Assembly (NCBI GenBank): GCA_030762175.1 | Contig: CM060831.1 | Span: 96,701,001-96,765,000, forward strand | Length of the DNA: 64,000 nt | Origin: Metallyticus violacea | Lineage: Eukaryota; Arthropoda; Insecta; Mantodea; Metallyticidae | Reading direction: 5' to 3' | Shown: one piece after another, positions 34,299 through 44,332 of the stretch | Numbering within the stretch: position 1 is the stretch's first letter | Layout: each line of letters opens with the position of its first letter | The notes under the pieces: generated by a model | What the model was told of the DNA's origin: nothing | Databases searched by the model: none | The model's input: only the letters and a program-made list of their open reading frames with translations | Made by a program: the position numbers and the translations under genes

Positions 34299-34740
34299 AG
34301 CGAATTATTCCTCCACCATTGCAACCGTCTCCGATGGCGGGCTGCTTCCTGGGCGCCACCCCGGCTTAGGTTACTGGCTCTGGCCTGAACAAAGTAACCT
34401 CAGGGTCACACCTTCCTGTGGGCTGACGAAGGGACCCAATCGCCTGCAGGAAGTCTACAGCTCATGCAATGGCCCTTCCCCGGGCCTGGCCTTTACCAGG
34501 GGATACGCTCCCGTCCTACATGATAACCCAGTGCTGGGAGTTACGCTGTTACCCAGTCACTTTTTACCGCGTCAAACACGGGGGCACCCATCAGACAAAG
34601 AACAGGGAAGTAGGACAAATAAAACAATAAAAGAGGCGAAATAAAAAGGAGTCAAACGCGCTAAGCGCGGACCTGAGGGAGCAGCTCGGGTGCCTCGGGG
34701 TCGCTACGCCCCGTACCCAATAAATTGGGCCCCTGAAGGG
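34299..34740 (-). promoter_or_regulatory. Retrotransposon 5' UTR, presumed internal promoter
   Basis: A 442-bp leader between the 5' junction and the ORF1 ATG. It begins CCCTTCAGGGGCCCAATTTA and contains short palindromes such as CCCAATAAATTGGG (34715-34728) and CGCGCTAAGCGCG. It is GC-rich and has no TATA box near the start. Elements of this type carry an internal Pol II promoter at the very 5' end; that it lies here is inference. Confidence 0.6.
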
Positions 34741-34752
34741 TGCATTGGGAAG
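34741..34752 (+). repeat. Target-site duplication, right copy
   Basis: TGCATTGGGAAG at the 5' junction, identical to 28772-28783. Confidence 0.9.
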
Positions 34753-36044
34753 GACAAGAATAAAGAAGACAATGTCATGTATGTTAAACAGAATATGCAT
34801 ATTGTAATATGATAAATGAAGATATTCTAAATTTAATGCTGTTAATTTGGTCGTAAAATCATTTGTAGCTTTATAAACCATTATGGAAAACTAGTTAGGT
34901 TAGAGGGCGGGGGGGGGAGGTGCTCACTCAACTAGCGGTGACGTTTAATAGCCTTGCTTGTGCTACTGTCACTTTGTAGGTAGGTTAATGTACAGTGTAA
35001 GTGACTAATACAGCATCCATTTAGAAGAAATGTGACAAAAAGTATCAATTCAATGAACACTTTTAATGCATTAGAGGTTAAAATTAAAAGTAAGTTTGCA
35101 AACTATGGTCTTATTTTAACATTATCACCATATAATCAATTGTGAAAATAGTATTTTTACCAATCTAATGTAAATAAGAAACTGGATTTTACAAATTAAT
35201 AACGTAAGTATTACTGTATAGATTACTGAATACTGCAATTATGCAAATTTAGAAAATTTTGTTTCATTGAAACAACCAATTACATATGCCGTATAATCGT
35301 TTTCCAATATTAAAACCCTGCAAATTATTGAACGTTGCTTCACTTCATTCTCCAATAAATTTACAAAGTAGCTCTTAGCTGTGTACAATGTATGTATTCC
35401 TGAATATAAAGACAGTGTAATCTAACAGTATGAGTATATACAGTAGGGGCAACTTGCGTCGACACTTTTGACTTCTTGCTCCTAAAATCAACTCCGAGTT
35501 GAGTTTACTTGTAAATGAATTTGATCTCGCTACAACGTCGCAGGTAACATAAGTTTTTAGCAACCAGGTGATGAATATGGAAGTTGCGGATTCGTTAATT
35601 AAAACGCTAACTGTAATGAAAATGGAATTTTTCTTTTCAAAATAGACATGTCACACGTCACCGGGATAAAAGGTAATTAATTATGCAGCTCACCATAAAA
35701 AGTGGGTAAATCTTGCTTTTTTTACTTTGGTTTTCAGTTTTGTTTGGTTACTGGTGTTTTCAAACATTTTTTCATCATTATTTCTTTAATTTTTACCCTA
35801 AATCCATACTTTAGAAATTGAAACATTTCTGAAATGTTGCCATCAAGGAGCCGAGGATCGCAGCTAGGTTTTATAATTACCTACGGTAAATGATATCTCT
35901 GAAAACTGTGCATTAGGTTTTCAGCATTTCACGGCAGTTTTATCAAATGACACTACTTACCCAATATCGAAGTTGAGGAAGGAGAGAAGAATATCATAAA
36001 GAGATGTGAGCAAAAGTAAGTCATTGTCCAAGAGTAAATTTTAC
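34753..36044. other. AT-rich spacer, no gene seen
   Basis: Starts with host flank of the retrotransposon and a G-run near 34906. No element or gene recognised; small ORFs have no motif. Confidence 0.5.
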
Positions 36045-36490
36045 TGCAAAAATACACTTGCGTATACACCTTGCTGCGTTGTATGGAACCAAGTACTTTT
36101 AGCATAACTGCACTGAAACTGTATGTAAATTAATGAATTTAGTTTCTTTATTGTTGAACCATTACACATTTATTAGCTTTGGAACCAATATGTGCTTGTT
36201 ACCACGGTATATACAATAGGGACAGCTTAAATGTCATGAAAATGACCGTCCTACCTGAATCCCCCGTCAGATGGCTCTGCATAATGTGATAGAATAATAA
36301 AATAGAACCAAGGATATTTAATATCCTTTTGTTCATTAATTGACCAACTATAGGTATATACATGCCGTAAAATGTCCCAATCTAATGTAAGTATTGCCTA
36401 ATGTTATGTATTCTGAAATATTTGCTGTTGACGCTAAAGTTTATGTAATCTGGTTAGTAGCGGTTGGCGATTATGTTCACACTACCCAGA
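36045..36490 (+). repeat. Long inverted repeat, left arm of P-type element
   Basis: It matches 40430-40885 in reverse complement, about 80-85% by eye. Shared blocks include AGCATAACTGCACTGAAACTG, CATGTAAATTAATGA, TAGAATAATAAAATAGAA, GGTATATACATGCCGTAAAAT, CTGGTTAGTAGCGG and TTGGCGATTATGTTCACACT. Confidence 0.85.
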
Positions 36491-36954
36491 GCGATAATTT
36501 TGAATTGATGCATAAGGAAATACACATAATAACTGTTATTGAAACTCATCATTTATAATGTATTAATAAATTAATGCTGCTGAAGTAGAAAACATTGATG
36601 ATGGTTATTGAGCATTAAAGGCTTAAAGAGAATTGCTTTAAAATTCTGATTAAATAATACTACAAGTTTTAAATTTACGCTTAATTCTTACTGGAAAATG
36701 TTGAAAACTACGAACTACATCGTAGGACAGCGTTGAAAACTGAGTAATGACGGGCCTAGTAGGTAGTCCCGAACAGCAATTTAACCCTAGAAATTCTGGG
36801 AGCAAATGGCTGCTGGCTGAAATTCCGAGCGACAGCGGAGAGAGCCGCCGGTAGTGAAACTTTCAAGGGCAAAGCACTATACTGAGACGGTGAGCGTCAT
36901 GCTATGGTTGTGGAGATTTCCAATCCTCAATTCCAGATTTTTCCCCTGCCGTAG

Positions 36955-37345
36955 TTAAAGGGCATTTGGCACCATTACAATGATTTACTCGCTAACATAG
37001 TACCACGCACGCAACGTGCTATAAATTAATATTTACGATGTTTTTTTTTTCTGCTGAAATCAAAGGAGATTTTCCACCACTATAGTGATTTATCCCCCCC
37101 CCCAATCACTTTATATTTAAGGAGGTACGAAAAGGAGTCGAGCGCAGGCCGTCAGATCGTAGCAAGCTGTAGCAAACTACTGGGTTCATTGATTTCTGTG
37201 ATTTACCCGGGGCTAGCGTTAGGATTAGTGTGTGTGCATATGTAAATTAATTGCGAATTCCAATAAGAGCAGATTTGCCACCATTACAATATTTTACCCG
37301 CCTACTTAATAAGCATACAATTCTCTATCAACTTATATTTAAAAG
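36955..37345 (+). repeat. Three degenerate direct repeats
   Basis: Variants of GATTTGCCACCATTACAATG with ATTTACCCGCC occur near 36964, 37070 and 37271. Each is followed 40-60 bp later by TTATATTTAA(A)-like and (GT)TACG-like sequence. This suggests an old tandem repeat with units of about 105-200 bp inside the P-type element. Confidence 0.5.
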
Positions 37346-37672
37346 TTACGGAGGACAACTCATAGATTACATTATGTTTAACAAAATAATAATATATACA
37401 CTGTTACTGCAAACAGTAGTTCGCTCTCTCCGCTGTGCTCAGGCCTGCAGCCTGCAGCCATCAGGCTGCTCGGAGAATTTCTGTCTTGCTGTAACGTGTG
37501 AACGGCAGCGGCAAAAGCACACTTCTAGGAAATGGTTGACCCTCCTTTTCATTGACGAAAGAAAAAGCTTCAGTGTCCTTATGAAGTCATTATTATTTTC
37601 AGGATATGCTATAAGCTGTTCACATCGACGCTGTAATTGACTTATGTTGTGTATGTGTTTACATATATTCCA

Positions 37673-38150
37673 TTTAATCCTGGAATAGCCTCTATCTCCG
37701 CTCTGGGGAGCAACAGACTGCCCCCATACTATTCAGTGTCGCATCAAGCTGGTAGAGTTAATAGTAAGAGGCTGGATTCTGCGTTTTCAATGGACCCCCG
37801 GTAATTTGGCATAACAGGAAGCAGCCACCAATATCAACCACGCTCAGAGCCGCCCGAAATCATGTATCGGTCACTATCAACAACTCTACTAAGGACACTT
37901 TAAGGAACCAAAGCAGCGGAAAGATCTTTCTACAGCTGTTACGCGGTCCCGCATTATGACAGAACATGACGATCTACACTGCATAGGTTTGTCTGACGAT
38001 GGTCTGTGTTCTCTTTGCCGAACGGGGAGCGATCATCTATTCTCATGTTCAAGGTTAGAACATCTGCTGATATCACCCTGCTCTACTGAAATCAACACAC
38101 GTACAGGAGTATCTGTGAATGCATGCATTACATTCACTGCAGATTAACTG
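37673..38150 (+). pseudogene. Non-LTR retrotransposon ORF2 C-terminal fragment
   Basis: In the plus frame ending at 38145: AVTRSRIMTEHDDLHCIGL, then LCSLCRTGSDHLFSCSRLEH. This is the CxxC...H....C motif that follows RNase H in many insect non-LTR elements, where it usually reads CPLC...EHL..CP. Preceding sequence is frame-disrupted. No RT or RNase H active-site motif is left. It lies inside the P-type element, so it is probably a 5'-truncated insertion there. A captured transcript fragment is an alternative. Confidence 0.45.
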
Positions 38151-38698
38151 GTATTTACAGATCACTGTCCTGCACAAAAATAGTTCGGTCACTTTCGATA
38201 AGGATGGGGTCTTCCAAACACCATCATCCTTAATAATGCTATCCTTGTTTATTTCCAAGCTTACTTAGTGCCTACGATGAATGTCCGTAATTTTACTCGT
38301 CAGCTTTCCTTTCGTAAGCACAATGAACCTGTCTAGCAGCTTGTCTTTAGCAAACGACATTAGAGCTGAACGCCAGCGGCAGAAGCAGAATTCCAGGAAA
38401 TGATGGATCGATGCCAGGCGGGGGAAACAGTCATAATGCAAAAAAGCATAAAATAAAAAACAATCGTACGCCAGAAATGAACATTTTAGTTGGTGTATGT
38501 TAATTACGTGGAGTATAATACAGAAAAAGGAAATGGGAAATTTAATCTAGCAATGTAACATGTAAAAGGAGTGTTCTCCAATGTAACATAAGGAAGCGTA
38601 GAAGAGGAGCGAAAGGCCGGTCATAACTCGGGTTTCTCCGTTATTCTACGTTGCCATTCGTGAAAGGAGGCGTGACTTTTCCACACAACGCGGCTGGG

Positions 38699-38706
38699 TA
38701 TATAAG
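38699..38706 (+). promoter_or_regulatory. TATA-like box upstream of P-type transposase
   Basis: TATATAAG in a GC-rich context (GCGGCTGGG before it), about 340 bp upstream of the transposase ATG and in the right orientation. It may be the original transposase promoter. The distance is long, and the short insertion at 38860-38911 accounts for part of it. Confidence 0.35.
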
Positions 38707-38859
38707 TCAAATTTAGAATTGTGAGTTTTTCTTTATTAATTTTATTGCCAGTATTTTACTACATATCAGGGGGATGTATTCAGCGTGCGCAGAAGGTAAC
38801 GCGTTTCCGTTGCTTTGCACATGACGTCACACGGGAACAAAACACGAAAGTCTAGTAAA

Positions 38860-38911
38860 ATGATAATGATTGTTGTTTAAGGGCGCACAACAGCTAAGGT
38901 CATTAGCGCCC
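38860..38911 (-). mobile_element. 52-bp 3' scrap of the I-like retrotransposon, with TSD
   Basis: AAAGTCTAGTAAA at 38847-38859 is repeated exactly at 38912-38924. Between them lie an ATGATAATGATTG tail and TTTAAGGGCGCACAACAGC..GGTCATTAGCGCCC, which matches the extreme 3' end of the full-length element (28790-28833: TTAAGGGCGCAAAACTGC..GGTCATTAGCGCCC) in the same orientation. This is an extremely 5'-truncated insertion, or the product of another element sharing that 3' end. Confidence 0.85.
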
Positions 38912-39042
38912 AAAGTCTAGTAAAGAAGTATGTGTCTGGTATCATGTATAATTGATATGATTGTGTTGTTTTATTATTCACAGTGGTTTTGTGAGTATTA
39001 TAGTTTATTTAATGTAATTTGTTTTTAATATATTCTGTACAA

Positions 39043-39960
39043 AATGCCTGGTTGTGCAGTTGCAAATCACATAATCGCAATGCGAAAGAAAATAACATAT
39101 TGCTACAAAGGTTTCCACATGGTTCTGATTTAAAAAGACTTGGTTATCAAAATGTTTCAGGAAAACCAAAGTAAACACCAACAATGAAAAATATTTTCCC
39201 TTCATTTGCAAGAATCTGACTGTACAAGAGATTTGCGACCAGAACTGCTTACCTAACCTACTAAATTTGCGTGTTCACTGCAAAGTCATGTTCCCTTCAG
39301 ATCTAGTATAACTCAGTACCGCAGAGAGCAGATATAAAAAGCGGGCGAAAACGTGCCTTACAGAAGTTGACAAATTTGTCACCAAAACAGAGAAAATTTG
39401 CGCAAAGTATTTGAGCATGTGATATCGAATTTGAAAGTTTAGAGTCCTCAGAAACACAAAAGCTTTTAGAAATTGTTTCAATAGTAAAAGCCAAAAATAA
39501 ACATTTACATCAAACGTGTGTGGAACTTAAAAATCTCAACATCTCTTGAAATTCAACAAATTTCAAAAATGAAAATGTAGTTTCGTAAACTTCAAAGTGA
39601 TAGGAGTGACGTTTCTGAAGAGGTGAGAAGGATATTAGGTCAAGCATTTTCCCCCAATCAGATCAGATCGCTTCAAAATAAAGATAATGGCGTTAATTGG
39701 GACGGAGATGATATATGTCAAGCCATTCCACTTACGGCTTTGTCTCAACAATGTTAATATTTTCTGCGGATGAAAATGCATTATCCTCTGCCAGCCTTAT
39801 CCAAGTAAGTTATTTAGGCGTTCTCTCATTGCTGCTAAATTTGCTGAAGTTAATAAATCGCGTATGTTTTTGGAATAAAACTGTTTCGTTTTCAGGTTAA
39901 CGGGTCAGCATTGCGACATTTAATTTGCAAACTACTGCCACTTTTCGAGTTTTCATTTTA
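39043..39960 (+). pseudogene. P-type transposase with THAP domain, decayed and truncated
   Basis: Starts MPGCAVA (39043), then with one frame change RNAKENN...LLQRFPHGSD. After a further change comes SLHLQESDCTRDLRPELL (about 39199-39255). The pattern C-V..N..FP...CSxHF..DDY..DLR is a THAP DNA-binding domain, with several zinc ligands lost. A coiled-coil-like stretch follows (TNLSPKQRKFAQ, ESLESSETQKLLEIVSIVKA). Then, in one frame from about 39570, comes EEVRRILGQAFSPNQIRSLQ, WDGDDICQAIPLTALSQQC, a TAA, and YFLRMKMHYPLPALSK. This is the start of the P-element/THAP9 transposase domain. A GT at 39805 and AG at 39895 bracket a plausible 91-bp intron. Sequence after it stops within a few codons, and the RNase H-like core is missing. 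Confidence 0.72.
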
Positions 39961-40429
39961 TTAAAGCATACATATGTTTAAACATATACGTTCTTATCAC
40001 AGCGACAAACAATTCGTATGTATAAAGGAATATTTTATTGTTAAAGATGATACCTTTCATCTTACGCTGTCTGCTAACTTCCCTGTTTTTCCCTAATGAC
40101 GCCAGAGAGCCAACCAATACGAGCGTTATTTGCGGAAAAAACCAATTTTATGTACTCTATCTACCTTGTTACATATGAACAGTCTAACATAAGCTGAAAT
40201 AACATAATAACAATGAAAAAAGTATCATCCAATTGTGTTAAGTACAAGTATTTTAACATTTTCCAGTAGGGATAAAGCATTAACTTGAAACTTGTATTAT
40301 TATTTAGTCACAATTTCTGCAACAATTCTCATTAAACTTTAAATGTTGACTGACCGTAACCAGATTTTGCCATATTAGTAATAATTATTTATTAATATGA
40401 TATGAAGAAAATATCCAGAATGTTTGTGG

Positions 40430-40885
40430 GCAGTGTGAACATAATCGCCAACCGCTACTAACCAGACTACATAAACTTAAGCGTCAACAATAAATATTTC
40501 AGAATGCACAACATTAGACAATGCTTACATATTATTGCGATATTTTACGGCATGTATATACCTTATAGTTTGTCATTTAATAAAAAGAGTATTAAATATC
40601 CTTTGTTTCTATTTTATTATTCTATCCCATTATGTAGAGCCATCTAACGGGGAATTCAGGTAGGACAGTCAATTTCCTGACATGCGCTCTGAGAATTCAA
40701 TCCCGCGAATTGCTCAAGCTGTTCCTCCTGTATATACCGTGATAAGAAGCACATATTGACTCTAAAACTAAGAAATTTGTAATAGTTCAAAAACAAATAA
40801 ACTAAAATCATTAATTTACATGCAGTTTCAGTGCAGTTATGCTAACAATAATGTCCGGTTTCGTACAGAAGTGTATTTCGGATTA
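40430..40885 (-). repeat. Long inverted repeat, right arm of P-type element
   Basis: Reverse complement of the 36045-36490 arm. It has one extra segment of about 25 bp near 40690 (AATTCAATCCCGCGAATTG) absent from the left arm. Confidence 0.85.
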
Positions 40886-42289
40886 CTCGCATGCAGGAAA
40901 ACAACTATATCACTTTTTCCTCTTACTCTGGTTTCTTGTTCCAGTTTATTGACATCTTGGTGATATGTTTCACCCCGATTCACAGATAGCATAAATTAAA
41001 AATGCCAAATACATTCCCTTGGCGAAGTCTGTAAAGCTTCTAATATTGTTTCTTCACCATAAGGCTTCCAAAATGTAACAAAAGTTATGAAATGAATTCC
41101 GACAAACCCTTGTAGTCATTTTGGAAACTAAACAGAACCACACCGAAAAAAAAAAAAAGGAAACTTTTGCAGAAATTACAATGTTTAGAACTCTGTAATG
41201 GAATAACCATCTCACATAAGGATCTAGTTATATTTGAGTTCAAAGGGGAAAAGCAATCCGTCATACTATACCCCTAGAAAAGCAGAAAGAACTGCCAATA
41301 GAACGAGAATAAAATTTAGTTATAATGTAAGAATTAAATATTTCGCAAACAAATCTTGGATACCCAAATTCTCCCGTAGTAATTTATATAGAGCATGATC
41401 TAAGTACAAAATGTTTTAAATTTACTTCGTTAATATTATTTCAGAATTTCTGTAGGCATTAAAATTTAAAATATTGGTTTGGGGAACACGGTGGGGTTTG
41501 GACATTTTATTATTATTACAGAAAACTGTAAAAATCAGAATAGTAAGCGATTACTCTTAAAGTGATATGTAATAAGTTTAATGCTCTTTTAAAAGAGGTG
41601 GGTTTAGTTTCGCTTTTTATTTATTCTGGCAGATGGTTCCGTTAGCAGCCTGAAACTGGGGTGTTACTGTACATGTATTAGCAAGCATTGGCGAGTTTCC
41701 TCTGAAAGTTTGTGAACAAACGCAAGAGAAAGTAGGATAACGTCGGAACCTTGCCATTAGTCTGTGCCACGCATTATCGAATTACGATTAGGCTGAATAC
41801 ATTCAGTATGTCTCTTTCATTTATTGAATATACTCTTGGTTCTTGTAAGATTTATAGTATTCGTGATGAACGGTACTTGATCATAACACCGGAGAGAAGT
41901 TTGGGGCCTCAACTTGTACTGTACGAAATAAAATGGACGTTGGAACCTGTTTCTTTGAATTTGAATTGATATTTACTACAAACGTTAAAACTGGGGAATA
42001 ATCATAAAACTTTTGGAGTGGCAAATGGCAGTACAGCTATGCTACCTCCATCCCAGTGCCTTGTAACGGTTCCTCCGTTCCACCCCCTTGGAAATATAAT
42101 TATATATATACGAGTATAATACGGCATAGTGCTAACACGTGAGTTGAATTTCAACAAAAGAGATAGCTCCTATCCTTGGTGTTTTGCTATGGAGGTTTAG
42201 ATAGTCAACAAAAGGTCATAAAAATTCTATTCTGAGGAAGTAACCCGAGGAACAAGTGATATGCTACGTTGTAAGGTTAATAAACTCAA
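40886..42289. other. Spacer, no gene seen
   Basis: AT-rich; no motif or repeat recognised. Confidence 0.5.
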
Positions 42290-43240
42290 GGACTTTTAAA
42301 CTCGTTAAAGTCTCTGAACTACTTATTCAAGTTTTCTACTGTTAGTCCTTTAAAATAGCCAATGCTAACAAAATGTTTTAAACTTTCAAAAACAATGAAT
42401 GGTACAGCAGGTATATTTAAACCAGCAAATAGAAAACGTATTTTTGAATTTTTAAAAATAGGCGTGAAGATTGCTCGTACCTTTGTGATCCCGTGGCATC
42501 GTTAAAACGAACGACTAATTAATTTAAATTTAATATATAAGGAAGCGGTTGGTCAGCTTAGGCACTCAAGTTTCAAGTTCTATATGCGGCGAGACAGGCA
42601 GTCTTAAGTTTTACACTAGGCGAGACGCACGCAGTTCGGCAACTCATTTATTCATCAGAGGCAGTCTTAAGATCTACACGTCGCGAGAGGCGGTTATACG
42701 ATACACGCATTTGTCAGTTCTATACGCGGTAAGATAAACGTCATCTGCAGAAGCCGTTTGCAGTACTCGCTATAATTTCCACTTTCAGTTTTACACACCG
42801 CGGTACTCATCTACAAGTTTCACAAAGGCAAATAAGTTTGTATCGGCGTAGCTAAGTCTATCGTACGCAAAACACCAGAGGACGCGAAAGATTTTGGACA
42901 TAATATATATAATGTTGCATCGCGCCCTTATTTACACTACAGAAACCCTCTCTCAATCTTGTTGAGTGCGAGTTAACAAAATAGCAGAATATCACTTGAG
43001 AAATTGTCGTTATTGAAGCGTGGGTAACAGCACCGAACAATACCAATAATCAATCTACAAAACCACTTCAAAAATGGCATCACTCGATGTTGACAACAGA
43101 TTGCTTTAAGACAGGTGTCCAACATGGGGCACATAACCAGAGCCTAGTATACAGCTTTATAATTACTAAACAGACTAAACGACTTCAAAATTTAGCGCCT
43201 AACATGGGGCCAGCAACAACGACATCAACGCTTCAGCCAC
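42290..43240 (-). repeat. LTR-like repeat, copy 1
   Basis: On the minus strand it starts near GTGCCCCATGTTGGACACC (43132-43114) and contains TTTCGCGTCCTCTGGTGTTT (42889-42870), TTCAAAAATACGTTTTC and TGCTGGTTTAAA. It ends with a TATA-like GTTTAAAAGTCC and TTATTAACC near 42300. The same order of blocks is present at 48.7-49.7 and 52.4-53.5 kb. A length near 1 kb, a TGTTGG start and a TATA-like box near the far end suggest a retrotransposon LTR (inference). No gag or pol is attached. Confidence 0.55.
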
Positions 43241-43768
43241 ATTATTGGCTCTATGAATGTAATGGTTGCCGTCATCACTGAAAGCAGTAATTCTTCTTGA
43301 ATAACAAGACTCTGTTGTTCTTTTCTCAACATTTCTCTTTTCCTGTCATTTTTCTTACACACATTTTTATATGGATGGTATGTATTGAAGATTTTTAACC
43401 ACACCTTATTTACTCAATCTTCAATTAGTTTTTATGGAGACTTTCATTGGTGTAAAGTATTTCATCATCAGCAGGACTTTTATGGAGCATTCTCAAGGAT
43501 ATAGAATATTTCCAACACAGAAAGTATGGAGTTATCTTCACACTAATTTATTTGGTAAGTATCATATGTAACTGCATATTATTTTCTATAAATCATCAGA
43601 AATTTGATCATCTTCGAGACTATACCCTGTTAAATTTTCTTCATGTTTTGACTAAGTTCATGGAAAGTCTCGAACTTACACTGAATACTGACACGAGTTT
43701 CTCCTTCTCCCAATTCTCCATTTTTCAACTAGTTATTCGATTTGATACACATTCCCGAAGTACAAGGG
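43241..43768. other. Spacer
   Basis: AT-rich; nothing recognised. Confidence 0.4.
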
Positions 43769-44326
43769 CAGTCTGAAAAACTCTCAGCCTAACAACGAAG
43801 AAACATGTTTTTAACTTCAACATTATTTTACTTGGTAACTCATCTCCCTTAAGGTGAATACATTTATTTCAGCAATGCTGTAAAGTCATTATGTCATCTC
43901 TGAAGTTGTTTTCCGGAAGGCCTTCAAAAGACTCCTCTACAGCTAACATCGCCAGTTGATTTGACGAAAAACGATGATCTGTGAGGAAGGGTTTGAACTT
44001 TGGGGACAGATGGAAGAGATAGAGTGGATGCTCCAATATTAATTTTACCATCATAAAGAGCTTTCGTGAGCATGTGCGTTATCTTGATGAAAACTTATTT
44101 TTTACTTCTTCAGACGAGGTATTTTATGGAAAAAATGTTATCTAGTTAGTTTAAAAATTTGAATAGTATTCTCCTGTTATGATAAGCAATTAGTAAATAT
44201 TTAACGTCCTAAAAGACTGATACCATAATCTTTTCTGCACATGAAATCACCTTTGTCTTCTTTGGTGCTGAACAATCGGAATCTGTTCGCTGTTTTGACT
44301 GTTGTTTGAAGCTGTGCGAAGCTGTT
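43769..44326 (-). pseudogene. mariner-like transposase, 3' half
   Basis: Minus strand: QQSKQRTDSDCSAPKKTKV (about 44300), then FHQDNAHAHES with the second catalytic Asp (about 44085), LEHPLY, LSPKFKPFLTDHRFSSN, ESFEGLPENNFRDDIMTL (about 43905) and NKCIHLKGD. It ends at a terminal-repeat-like GGGCAGTCTGAAAAACTCTC (43768-43787, plus strand). The third-Asp region is deleted (LEHPLY runs into LSPKF). The N-terminal half is missing and the broken end abuts the next transposon at 44333. Confidence 0.75.
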
Positions 44327-44332
44327 CATGCC

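Larger units (their letters stand above)
28784..34740 (-). mobile_element. Full-length I-like non-LTR retrotransposon, 5957 bp
   Basis: Bounded by a perfect 12-bp duplication (TGCATTGGGAAG). Minus-strand order: 5' UTR (34740-34299), ORF1 gag-like (34298-33018), ORF2 endonuclease-RT (32979-30127) and RNase H in another frame (about 30239-29289), a 3' UTR with tandem repeats, and a 3' end with short ATC/AATC units in place of poly-A (GCAATAATCAATCAAT). EN plus RT plus RNase H, CCHC knuckles in ORF1 and a non-poly-A tail fit the I superfamily (I/Nimb/LOA-like); the clade is inference. The intact duplication and long ORFs argue for a fairly recent insertion. Only one frame break was found. It is very CpG-rich compared with its flanks. 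Confidence 0.93.
36045..40885 (+). mobile_element. P-superfamily (THAP) DNA transposon with long inverted repeats
   Basis: Two inverted segments (36045-36490 and 40430-40885, about 450 bp) enclose about 3.9 kb that contains a decayed P-type transposase gene on the plus strand (39043-39960). P elements are DNA transposons whose transposase has an N-terminal THAP zinc finger; THAP9 is the vertebrate relative. The interior also holds unrelated insertions: a non-LTR fragment at 37.7-38.1 kb and a 52-bp retrotransposon scrap at 38.86 kb. The catalytic core is absent, so this copy is an internally deleted fossil. The outer ends are not fixed to the base and I did not find an 8-bp duplication. Confidence 0.6.

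Noticed and set aside
37251..37640. 129-codon ORF
   Set aside because: Lies in a repeat-derived, transposon-internal stretch; no conserved domain recognised and the start is inside a degenerate repeat.
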